Assembly: GCA_015231995.1 (NCBI GenBank)
Contig: JADGAO010000210.1
Location: 1 to 5,540 of the forward strand
Origin: Nitrospinota bacterium
GTDB taxonomy: Bacteria > Nitrospinota_A > UBA7883 > JACRLM01
DNA: 5,540 nucleotides
Direction: 5' to 3'
Below are positions 1 to 5,538 of the stretch, piece by piece. The notes under the pieces are model-generated. The model was not told the DNA's origin and did no database searches. It worked only from the letters and a program-made list of their open reading frames with translations. Numbering within the stretch: position 1 is the stretch's first letter; each line of letters starts with the position of its first letter. Both the position numbers and the translations under genes were made by a program.

Positions 1-21
1 GCCCTGAGCGAAGCCGAAGGG
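1..21. repeat. dispersed-repeat-like short element at window edge
   Basis: Non-coding sequence downstream of larE. It reads CCCTGAGCGAAGCCGAAGGG, with CCCT and AGGG at its ends and an imperfect dyad between. From memory, close variants of this string recur between genes in many environmental bacterial assemblies; I cannot verify that here. It may be cut by the window edge. No gene is visible in bases 1 to 82. Confidence 0.4.
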
Positions 22-28
22 TTGCGAG

Positions 29-46
29 GGGGTTTAATTAAACCCC
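29..46. repeat. perfect 18-bp palindrome downstream of larE
   Basis: The sequence GGGGTTTAATTAAACCCC is its own reverse complement. As RNA it could form a seven-pair stem (GGGGTTT with AAACCCC) closed by AATT. It lies about 37 bases past the larE stop, beyond a second stem-loop, so it may act as a back-up transcription terminator or 3'-end stabiliser. It lacks a following T-run on either strand, so a classical intrinsic terminator is not proven. A protein-binding palindrome or part of a dispersed repeat are alternatives. Confidence 0.5.
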
Positions 47-53
47 TCCGGCG

Positions 54-72
54 CGGAAAAGGGGGTTTTCCG
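54..72 (-). terminator. candidate operon terminator stem-loop after larE
   Basis: On the minus strand the transcript would read CGGAAAA, a CCCCC loop, then TTTTCCG, a perfect seven-base-pair stem beginning about 10 nt after the larE TAG stop. The TTTT is part of the stem rather than a trailing U-tract, so this is not a textbook intrinsic terminator. Its position directly after the last gene and the second hairpin just beyond support a role in ending or protecting the mRNA. The dyad itself is seen; the function is inferred. Confidence 0.4.
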
Positions 73-82
73 TGGCGACTAA

Positions 83-931
83 CTACAACCCGCTCAATCC
101 CAGCGTCTCGTTCATGCTTCCGGTCCTGTATCCCAGAAGGTCGAGCGCCACATACTTGAAACCGATCTCTTTGAGCCTGTCGTGTATCTTACGCGCCGTA
201 TCGGCGTCCACTGCCTTCGCCATCTCGTCGGACGCCAACTCTATCCGCGCCACGCCGCTGTGGTTTCTAACCCTCAGTTGCGTAAACCCCATGTCCCTCA
301 GGAAATATTCCGCCTTCTCGACCATGCCAAGCTTTGCGCGGGTTATCTCGTCTCCATACGGGAAACGCGAGGCCAGGCAGGCGAACGCCGGTTTGTTCCA
401 TGTGGGCAGACCCATCTCATGGGACAGGGCGCGTATGTCGTTTTTGGCGATGCCGCATTCCCTTAACAGGCTTCGAACCCCGCGCTCGAGGGCCGCCACC
501 GAGCCGGGCCTGTGATCGCGGGCGTCGTCGGCGTTGGCCCCGTCGAGCACGGTTGAAAATCCCTCTTTGGCCGCAAGTTGGGTCAGTTTGCCGAACAGCT
601 CGCCTTTACAGTAGTAACAGCGGTTAACTGGGTTCTTGGAGAAACCTTCTATGTCAAGCTCCTCGGAGTCTATCACCATGTGCCGGGCGCCGATGAGCCT
701 AGCCACGCTGATTGCGTTGTCCAGTTCCCTTTGCGGGTAGGTGGACGAACGCGCGGTCACGGCCAGCGTTTTTTCGACGCCGAGCGTGTCGTGGGCCACT
801 TTCAGCAAAAAGGAGCTGTCCACCCCCCCGGAGAAAGCCACCAGGACGGAGCCGAGCGATTTAAGCTCAGCCTTGAGGCGTTCGAGTTTGGCGCGGGTTT
901 CTTGCGTGACCGCGTAACTGGTTTTGTTCAA
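83..931 (-). CDS. larE: LarE, ATP-dependent sulfur insertase for nickel-pincer nucleotide synthesis
   Basis: A 282-residue PP-loop (N-type ATP pyrophosphatase) protein, usual length for LarE. It is expected to adenylylate pyridinium dicarboxylate mononucleotide and convert its carboxylates to thiocarboxylates, making the Ni ligand used by lactate racemase and other LarA-family enzymes in the cytoplasm. The P-loop SGGVDSS is at residues 34-40. DGANADDARDHRPG (130-143) and CLASRFPYG (185-193) are LarE signatures. C185 sits where the sacrificial cysteine of the Lactobacillus plantarum enzyme lies, and a CYYC pair (105-108) adds two more cysteines, the arrangement associated with [4Fe-4S]-dependent LarE homologues. 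The start is TTG: no ATG or plausible GTG lies ahead of the P-loop, GAGGA is nine bases upstream, and TTG overlaps the PBP stop as TTGA. No larA, larB or larC is in the window. A related PP-loop thiolase is the only real alternative. Confidence 0.9.
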   Translation of the reverse strand: MNKTSYAVTQETRAKLERLKAELKSLGSVLVAFSGGVDSSFLLKVAHDTLGVEKTLAVTARSSTYPQRELDNAISVARLIGARHMVIDSEELDIEGFSKNPVNRCYYCKGELFGKLTQLAAKEGFSTVLDGANADDARDHRPGSVAALERGVRSLLRECGIAKNDIRALSHEMGLPTWNKPAFACLASRFPYGDEITRAKLGMVEKAEYFLRDMGFTQLRVRNHSGVARIELASDEMAKAVDADTARKIHDRLKEIGFKYVALDLLGYRTGSMNETLGLSGL

Positions 932-3336
932 TTTGAGTTTTCCTCGTCACCGTTTGTAGCCTGGTGTTTTTCGGCGATCTCTCCCTGCCCAGTATACACC
1001 GTAGGCTGTGTTCCCGCGATAAACGCCTCCAGCAGGCTGTCGTCGCCGGTGGAGTCGGTCAACAGCCCCGTTTTTTTGTCAATGCGCTCATGGACGATTT
1101 CCTCCGGCGGATCGAAATCGTGCGACGGATAATTCTTGAGCGCCTCTTTCATGAAGGCGAACCAGATGGGGATCGCGGCTCGGGCGCCGGTCTCTTTCTC
1201 CCCTATCGGGCGGTTGTCGTCCCTGCCCACCCATACGCCGCAGACGAAATCCGGCGTGAAACCGTTAAACCACGCGTCGTTGAAGCTGTTGGTAGTCCCG
1301 GTCTTCCCTGCGATGGACCTGCCAAGCTCCGAAACTTTTTTGGCGGTGCCTTCGGCCACGACGCTTTGCATCACGCTGGTCATCAGGTAAGCCACTTCCG
1401 GTTTTATCACCTGCTCGCCATACGGCTCGTTTTTCTCGACGACCGTCCCGGCGTTGTCCATGACCTGTTTTACGAAAAACGAGTTCATCCGCACCCCGCC
1501 GTTGGCCAGCGTCGCGTAGGCGCCCACCATCTCCTCCGGCGTCACCTGCGCCGAGCCCAAGGCCAGCGACAGCGTCGGATCGAGCTGGCTTTTGATCCCG
1601 AGAAGCTTGGCGTACTCGATGGCCTTGAGCACGCCTATCTGCGCCAGCACCTTGACCGTCACCACGTTGCGCGAGTGGGTGACGGCCTCCCGTATCCTTG
1701 TAGGGCCGAAGAATTCGCCCTCGAAATTCATCGGCCACCATTCTTTGAAACCCGTCAGCGCGATATCGAACGTCACCGGCTCGTCCACGACAATGGTGGC
1801 CGGAGTAAAGCCGTTGTCGAACGCGGCCGTGTAGATGATCGGCTTGAACGACGAGCCGGGCTGGCGCAGGGCCTGCACGGCGCGGTTGAACTTGGTGGAC
1901 TCCGGGTCGTACCCTCCCACCATCGCCTTGATGGCGCCCGTCCGGGGATCGAGCGCGATGAGCGCCGACTGGGTGTCCGGCGTCTGGTCGAGAGCCAGCG
2001 GAAACACCCCGTCCGGGCCGGGTTTGCCCAGCGTTTTGACCTCGATGACATCGCCCTTCTTGAGGACTTTGCGGGCGTCTTCCACTTTGGCCGCCCACAT
2101 CATGTCCGCATTGGGGTTGGCTTTGTGCGCCCAGTCCATATTGGCGATGGAGATGGCGCCCCGCTCCTCTCCGAGCGACACTTTGACAAGCCCCTTGTCC
2201 ACGGCAGTCACCATCCCCTTCACCCTTCTGCCGGGGTGGAAAAAGTCCGCCGCGCTCTGCCGGGAGCTTTCCCTCGGATTGAGTTTACTCCAATCCGGTT
2301 TTTCGCCTTTATCGAGTTTTATCTGCCTGAGCGGACCGCGATAGCCAAGACGCCTGTCCAACTGCTCCAGACCGGCTATCACTGCGGAGTCGGCGCTCTG
2401 CTGGAGCTTCAGGTCCAGGGTTGTGTAAACTTTCAGCCCGCCCTTGTAGAGCTTCGCCACCCCGAACTGTTTTTCAAGATAGCGCCTCACATGCTCCACG
2501 AACCAGGGAGCCTTGTTGACCGGTTTTCGCCTTCCCGAAAGAACTATCGGTTCGCCAGCGGATTTGTCCCTCACCTCCGGCGTTATGTAGCCGACTGCGG
2601 CCAGCCTGCCGAGCACATGGGCGCGTCTGAACCTGGCTTTCTCCATATTGTTGTAGGGGGAGTAATTATGCGGCCCCTTGGGAAGCCCGGCGATCAACGC
2701 GATTTCCGCTATCGTAAGGTCGCCGAGCGCCTTGCCGAAATAGGTCTCCGCCGCCGCCGCCACGCCATAGGCCCCATGCCCGTAATAAACCTGGTTGAGG
2801 TATATCTCCAGTATCTCGTCCTTGCTGTAATTGCGCTCTATTTCCAGCGACAGGAGGGCTTCCCGCATCTTGCGCGAAAACGTGCGTTCCGGCGTGAGCA
2901 GGAGCACTTTGGCGACCTGCTGGGTTATGGAGCTTCCGCCCTGCACAACCCTGCCGGCCTTGATGTTCTCGTAAAAAGCGCGGAGGATGCCTTCGAAGTT
3001 TATCCCGTGATGTTCGTAGAAACTCGCGTCCTCCACGGCTATCGTGGCGAGGATGAGCGGCTTGGGTATGCTGGCGATGGGCGTGAGTATCCGTTTTTCT
3101 ATGTAGAACTCTGCTATCAGCTCCCCGGAATCGTCGTAAACCCGCGTGGCAAGACTGGGGTTATAGCTTTTGAGCGCGTTCATGTCCGGCAGGTCTTCGC
3201 CGAAAAGCTTGGCGTAATAATAGCTCACCCCCGCCGCCATTGCGGTGGAGGAGCAAAGCGTCATGGCCACAGCCAGCAATAACGCCCGCGCAACGGTAGA
3301 ACGCCCGTTTGCGCCTTTGGAGCCTGCGTTCGTCAC
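928..3336 (-). CDS. mrcA: bifunctional penicillin-binding protein 1A (class A PBP)
   Basis: An 802-residue inner-membrane enzyme that polymerises lipid II into glycan strands and cross-links the peptides. A short basic N-terminus precedes a hydrophobic membrane segment at about 15-37. The GT51 glycosyltransferase domain covers about 60-240: EDASFYEHHG with catalytic E102, GGSSITQQVAK (133-143), and RKMREALL with the second acidic residue E159, 57 residues on as in known GT51 enzymes. An OB-like linker spans about 365-450. The transpeptidase domain has SSFK with nucleophile S495, SRN (555-557) and KTGT (678-681), all intact. The upstream frame stays open to 3657, but the start is the GTG at 3336: AAGGAG lies five bases ahead, it overlaps the UDG stop as GTGA, and family homology begins here. 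The C-terminal tail from about 775 is polar and low in conservation. The linker style resembles deltaproteobacterial PBP1A. MrcA is more likely than MrcB because no UB2H-like domain is seen. Confidence 0.95.
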   Translation of the reverse strand: MTNAGSKGANGRSTVARALLLAVAMTLCSSTAMAAGVSYYYAKLFGEDLPDMNALKSYNPSLATRVYDDSGELIAEFYIEKRILTPIASIPKPLILATIAVEDASFYEHHGINFEGILRAFYENIKAGRVVQGGSSITQQVAKVLLLTPERTFSRKMREALLSLEIERNYSKDEILEIYLNQVYYGHGAYGVAAAAETYFGKALGDLTIAEIALIAGLPKGPHNYSPYNNMEKARFRRAHVLGRLAAVGYITPEVRDKSAGEPIVLSGRRKPVNKAPWFVEHVRRYLEKQFGVAKLYKGGLKVYTTLDLKLQQSADSAVIAGLEQLDRRLGYRGPLRQIKLDKGEKPDWSKLNPRESSRQSAADFFHPGRRVKGMVTAVDKGLVKVSLGEERGAISIANMDWAHKANPNADMMWAAKVEDARKVLKKGDVIEVKTLGKPGPDGVFPLALDQTPDTQSALIALDPRTGAIKAMVGGYDPESTKFNRAVQALRQPGSSFKPIIYTAAFDNGFTPATIVVDEPVTFDIALTGFKEWWPMNFEGEFFGPTRIREAVTHSRNVVTVKVLAQIGVLKAIEYAKLLGIKSQLDPTLSLALGSAQVTPEEMVGAYATLANGGVRMNSFFVKQVMDNAGTVVEKNEPYGEQVIKPEVAYLMTSVMQSVVAEGTAKKVSELGRSIAGKTGTTNSFNDAWFNGFTPDFVCGVWVGRDDNRPIGEKETGARAAIPIWFAFMKEALKNYPSHDFDPPEEIVHERIDKKTGLLTDSTGDDSLLEAFIAGTQPTVYTGQGEIAEKHQATNGDEENSN
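941..945 (-). promoter_or_regulatory. ribosome binding site for the larE TTG start
   Basis: GAGGA sits nine bases ahead of the TTG at 931, inside the last codons of the PBP gene. With the TTGA stop/start overlap it supports initiation at this non-ATG codon. Confidence 0.6.
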
Positions 3337-4094
3337 GGCTTCTCCTTTTCGGCGGGTATGGCAAGCCCCAACCGTTTCATCACCATCTGCAGGTCTTCCC
3401 ATACATCCTTTTTGGCCGCCGGGTTTCTCAACAGGTACGACGGATGGAACGTGGGCATAAGCGGGGTGTCGTGATAGCTGTGAAACTTCCCTCTGAGCTT
3501 CGATATGGAAGTCTCCGTCTTCAACAGCGTGGACGAGGCCACCGCGCCAAGCGAACAGATAACCTCGGGGCGTATCATGTCTATCTGCCGCAGAAGATAC
3601 GGCTCGCATTTCTCCACTTCCGCAGGAAGGGGCGTGCGGTTGTCCGGCGGCCTGCATTTGAGGACGTTGGCTATGAAAACATCTTCCCGCTTCAAACCCA
3701 TCGCCGCGATCATGCGCGTGAGCAACTGGCCGGCTTTGCCCACGAACGGCTCGCCCTGCTTGTCTTCATCCGCGCCGGGCGCTTCGCCGACAAACATGAG
3801 CCTTGCGCGGGGATTCCCAACACCAGGCACGGTCTTTGTCCGTGTCCTGCAAAGGGGGCATAGCCTGCACTCGCTTATTTCCGACACGATCTTCGAAAGG
3901 CTGTCGTTTTGCGCCTTCGCTTTTGGCGAAGCTGGGGTTGTCTCTGGTTTCGGTTTCATCTCTTCCACATCAAGCCGATCCAGCCAATCTGGCGGAAGGG
4001 CGCCGTCAATATGTTCATGTCCGTGTATCTTCAGCGTCTCAAGCTCCATCCTTAAAGCGGAGAGCTTCGCGCCCAGGTTTCCCACGCCGCTCAT
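3333..4094 (-). CDS. udg: family 4 uracil-DNA glycosylase with iron-sulfur cluster
   Basis: A 253-residue base-excision repair enzyme that removes uracil from DNA after cytosine deamination or dUTP misincorporation. The catalytic core starts near residue 65. Four cysteines fit the [4Fe-4S] ligands of the family: C76 and C79 (CRLC), then C147 and C163 separated by 15 residues. Motif GEAPGADED (103-111), GKAG (119-122), the NVLKCRPPDNRTP segment and HPSYLLR (217-223) are the uracil pocket and DNA-binding motifs. Residues 1-65 form an extension: a helical start, then a Pro/Lys/Ala-rich linker at about 45-63, commoner in deltaproteobacterial-type members than in short thermophile enzymes. ATG at 4094 shares one base with the coaBC stop (TGATG); a GTG directly before it, at 4097, would give one extra residue and a four-base overlap. 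Neither has a strong Shine-Dalgarno, so translation is probably coupled to coaBC. The last codons supply the PBP ribosome binding site. Confidence 0.95.
   Translation of the reverse strand: MSGVGNLGAKLSALRMELETLKIHGHEHIDGALPPDWLDRLDVEEMKPKPETTPASPKAKAQNDSLSKIVSEISECRLCPLCRTRTKTVPGVGNPRARLMFVGEAPGADEDKQGEPFVGKAGQLLTRMIAAMGLKREDVFIANVLKCRPPDNRTPLPAEVEKCEPYLLRQIDMIRPEVICSLGAVASSTLLKTETSISKLRGKFHSYHDTPLMPTFHPSYLLRNPAAKKDVWEDLQMVMKRLGLAIPAEKEKP
3342..3347 (-). promoter_or_regulatory. ribosome binding site deciding the PBP1A start
   Basis: AAGGAG lies within the Glu-Lys-Glu-Lys-Pro codons at the end of the uracil-DNA glycosylase gene, five bases before the GTG at 3336. It fixes that GTG as the PBP start rather than any codon in the open frame further upstream. 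Confidence 0.8.
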
Positions 4095-5302
4095 CACGTC
4101 CGGGGTTTCGACCCGTCTCGGACGGCGAGGGCCGTATCGAGTATCTTTCCGGCGATCGTCGTCTTCGGGGATTTGGGTATCTTCTCCACCGCCCCGGATT
4201 TGGTGATTATCGTCACCTCGTTGAAATCCGAGTTGAAACCGATATCTTTCCTCGACACGTCGTTTATCACCACGACGTCAAGGTTCTTGTTCCTGAGTTT
4301 TTCCAACCCATGCTCTTCGGCGCGTTCCGTCTCCGCCGCAAAACCGACCAACGTCTGGCTCTCCTTGCGTTTGCCCATCTCCATCAATATGTCGGGGTTG
4401 GGAGCCAGCGAAATCGTCCAATCCTCCTTCTTTTTCACTTTCCCGCCGGAACGCCCGTTGACATGGTAGTCTCCCACGGCGGCGGACATTATAAGCATGT
4501 CGGCGGTTTTGAAAGCCTCGCCCACGGCGTTAAGCATCTCATCGGCCGTCATAGCCTGTGTAAAAGCGACGCCCGTCGGCGGCTCCACGTCCATCGCCCC
4601 GGATATGAGCGTCACGGTGGCTCCCCTTCGAAGCGCCGCAGAAGCAATCGCCACCCCCATTTTGCCCGACGAGCGGTTGCCGATGTAACGCACGGCGTCA
4701 ATAGGCTCTCGCGTGCCACCAGCGGTGACGACGACATTTAACCCATCCATGTCCGTTTTAAGGTTCAACGCCTCTTTCACCGCCGAAACGATATCTTCAA
4801 CAGGGGCGAGTTTTCCCTCTCCCGTCTCGCCACAAGCCACCTCGCCCGCTGATGGGCCGACAAAACGGACTCCGCGTGTTTTGAGTCTGGCGATATTCTC
4901 CTGAACGGCCTGGTTGGCGTACATGGCCGGGTTCATGGCCGGAGCCATTATCACGGGGATATCCGCCGCCAACAGCATTGTCGAAAGAGTGTCGTCGGCG
5001 ATCCCGTTGGCCATTTTTCCGATGATGCCGGCTGTGGCCGGGGCGATGACCATCAACGACGCGGAACGGGGAACGGATATGTGAGGCATGGGATCGTCTC
5101 CCGGTTCCGGCAAACCCGCCCTTATTACCGGCGATCCGGTCAAGGCCTCGAATGTGAGAGGGGTGACGAATTTCTCGGCGTTGCGCGTCATGACGGCCTG
5201 GACGCCAAGCCCAAGCTCCATCAGTTTCCGGGCAAGCTCCGCCCCTTTGTAGGCGGCTATGCCGCCAGTCACGCCGAGAACCACCTTGATCCCAGGATTC
5301 AT
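4094..5302 (-). CDS. coaBC: bifunctional phosphopantothenoylcysteine decarboxylase / phosphopantothenate-cysteine ligase
   Basis: A 402-residue cytoplasmic flavoenzyme catalysing two consecutive steps of coenzyme A synthesis: CTP-dependent joining of 4'-phosphopantothenate to cysteine, then FMN-dependent decarboxylation to 4'-phosphopantetheine. The N-terminal CoaC flavoprotein domain (about 1-180) has GVTGGIAAYK, active-site H74 in PMPHISVP, PAMN with N124, and C157 of the substrate flap in ACGETGEGKL. The C-terminal CoaB ligase domain (about 187-395) has TAGGTREPID, GNRSSGKMG with N209, AAVGDY, KVKKK (288-292) and NDVS followed by GFNSDFNEVTII. Length is typical and both domains are complete. 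Two small departures are noted: Lys164 where Arg is usual after the flap cysteine, and AAVGD rather than AAVAD. It is the first gene of the operon. The ATG is preceded by GGTGAT at a short distance. Its stop overlaps the start of the uracil-DNA glycosylase gene. Confidence 0.97.
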   Translation of the reverse strand: MNPGIKVVLGVTGGIAAYKGAELARKLMELGLGVQAVMTRNAEKFVTPLTFEALTGSPVIRAGLPEPGDDPMPHISVPRSASLMVIAPATAGIIGKMANGIADDTLSTMLLAADIPVIMAPAMNPAMYANQAVQENIARLKTRGVRFVGPSAGEVACGETGEGKLAPVEDIVSAVKEALNLKTDMDGLNVVVTAGGTREPIDAVRYIGNRSSGKMGVAIASAALRRGATVTLISGAMDVEPPTGVAFTQAMTADEMLNAVGEAFKTADMLIMSAAVGDYHVNGRSGGKVKKKEDWTISLAPNPDILMEMGKRKESQTLVGFAAETERAEEHGLEKLRNKNLDVVVINDVSRKDIGFNSDFNEVTIITKSGAVEKIPKSPKTTIAGKILDTALAVRDGSKPRT

Positions 5303-5305
5303 CTC

Positions 5306-5311
5306 ATCACC
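5306..5311 (-). promoter_or_regulatory. atypical ribosome binding site of coaBC
   Basis: GGTGAT lies three bases before the ATG. It matches the distal part of the extended Shine-Dalgarno (complement of the 16S tail beyond GGAGG) rather than the usual core, which explains the short spacing. The predicted leader is barely longer than this site. Confidence 0.45.
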
Positions 5312-5320
5312 AAACTTGCT

Positions 5321-5329
5321 ATTATAACA
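5321..5329 (-). promoter_or_regulatory. extended -10 promoter of the operon
   Basis: On the minus strand the sequence reads TGTTATAAT: a perfect TATAAT (5326-5321) with the TG of an extended -10 one base upstream. Transcription should begin near 5315, about 13 nt before the coaBC start codon. No acceptable -35 is found at 16-18 bases spacing (the stretch there is AACCCA-like), so this is either an extended -10 promoter working alone or an activator-dependent one. It is the only AT-rich promoter-like match seen upstream of the operon. Confidence 0.65.
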
Positions 5330-5351
5330 AAAAGGCGGAGATGTGGGTTTT

Positions 5352-5377
5352 TGGGATGGAACGATTCCTTGATCCCA
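5352..5377. promoter_or_regulatory. dyad just upstream of the promoter, possible operator
   Basis: TGGGAT at 5352-5357 is complemented by ATCCCA at 5372-5377, and directly inside it GGAA (5358-5361) by TTCC (5365-5368), giving ten pairs with a three-base bulge and a CGA centre. The centre is about 49 bases upstream of the predicted transcription start, where activators often bind. The dyad is seen; regulator binding is inference, and the element may simply be structural. Confidence 0.35.
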
Positions 5378-5380
5378 GAT

Positions 5381-5418
5381 TTTCCATTAGGGCTGGTTTC
5401 TAATGGAAACCATTAGGG
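5381..5418. repeat. three alternating copies of a CCATTAG heptamer forming competing hairpins
   Basis: TTTCCATTAG (5381-5390) is exactly complementary to CTAATGGAAA (5400-5409) across a nine-base spacer. A third copy, CCATTAGGG (5410-5418), repeats 5384-5392 directly and could instead pair with CTAATGG (5400-5406) over an AAA loop. The middle copy can therefore pair with either neighbour, but not both. It lies about 55-90 bases upstream of the main promoter. It may be a multi-site operator or the end of a small repeat element. Confidence 0.5.
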
Positions 5419-5442
5419 TAAGCAATTGATTGGATTGCCGAA

Positions 5443-5492
5443 CAGGAATAGAAAGTTGGGAGTAAGGCGGTTACTTTTTTCCCTATTCCCTG
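5443..5492. repeat. interrupted 50-base inverted repeat
   Basis: GGAATAG (5445-5451) pairs with CTATTCC (5483-5489), flanked by CA and TG with one extra C. Inside it, AAAGT (5452-5456) pairs with ACTTT (5473-5477) across a five-base bulge. A competing small hairpin, AGTAA (5461-5465) with TTACT (5471-5475), is followed by a T-run on the plus strand, but there is no plus-strand gene for it to terminate. No coding potential is seen here. Confidence 0.4.
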
Positions 5493-5497
5493 GGAGC

Positions 5498-5514
5498 GCG
5501 GGCGTCCCGCCCGC
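5498..5514. repeat. GC-rich hairpin, dispersed-repeat-like
   Basis: GCGGGCG (5498-5504) pairs perfectly with CGCCCGC (5508-5514) over a three-base loop, preceded by TGGGAGC. This GGGAGCGCGGGCG-type string is, from memory, a common intergenic dispersed repeat in many environmental genomes. The copy number in this genome cannot be judged from one window. Confidence 0.45.
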
Positions 5515-5516
5515 AA

Positions 5517-5538
5517 GCGTTTTATCGGGGCTAAACGC
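5517..5538. repeat. inverted repeat at the window edge
   Basis: GCGTTT (5517-5522) pairs with AAACGC (5533-5538) around TATCGGGGCT. An overlapping alternative, GGGC with GCCC over TAAAC (5528-5540), is possible. It may continue beyond the window, so its full form is unknown. Confidence 0.35.

Noticed and set aside
964..3282. A 772-codon open frame on the plus strand opposite the PBP gene
   Set aside because: It is antisense to a full-length, motif-complete PBP1A. Its translation is rich in Arg, His and Val with no recognisable domain, as expected of a shadow frame in GC-rich codons.
3310..3336. Cleavable signal peptide in the PBP (Ala-Met-Ala near residues 32-34)
   Set aside because: An A-X-A pattern ends the hydrophobic segment, but class A PBPs are membrane-anchored and the match is weak.
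3337..3657. Extension of the PBP frame upstream by 107 codons
   Set aside because: It lies wholly within the UDG gene, resembles no PBP N-terminus, and the GTG at 3336 has a strong ribosome binding site and membrane segment in the right place.
3803..4741. A 312-codon open frame on the plus strand opposite coaBC and udg
   Set aside because: It crosses the junction of two certain genes on the other strand and has no family resemblance; a shadow.
5081..5416. A 111-codon plus-strand open frame running into the promoter region
   Set aside because: Most of it is antisense to the start of coaBC and the rest spans the promoter and dyads; no domain or ribosome binding site supports it.
5461..5480. 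Plus-strand intrinsic terminator (AGTAA, GGCGG loop, TTACT, T-run)
   Set aside because: The stem is only five mostly A-T pairs and no plus-strand gene precedes it, so it was kept only as part of the larger inverted repeat.
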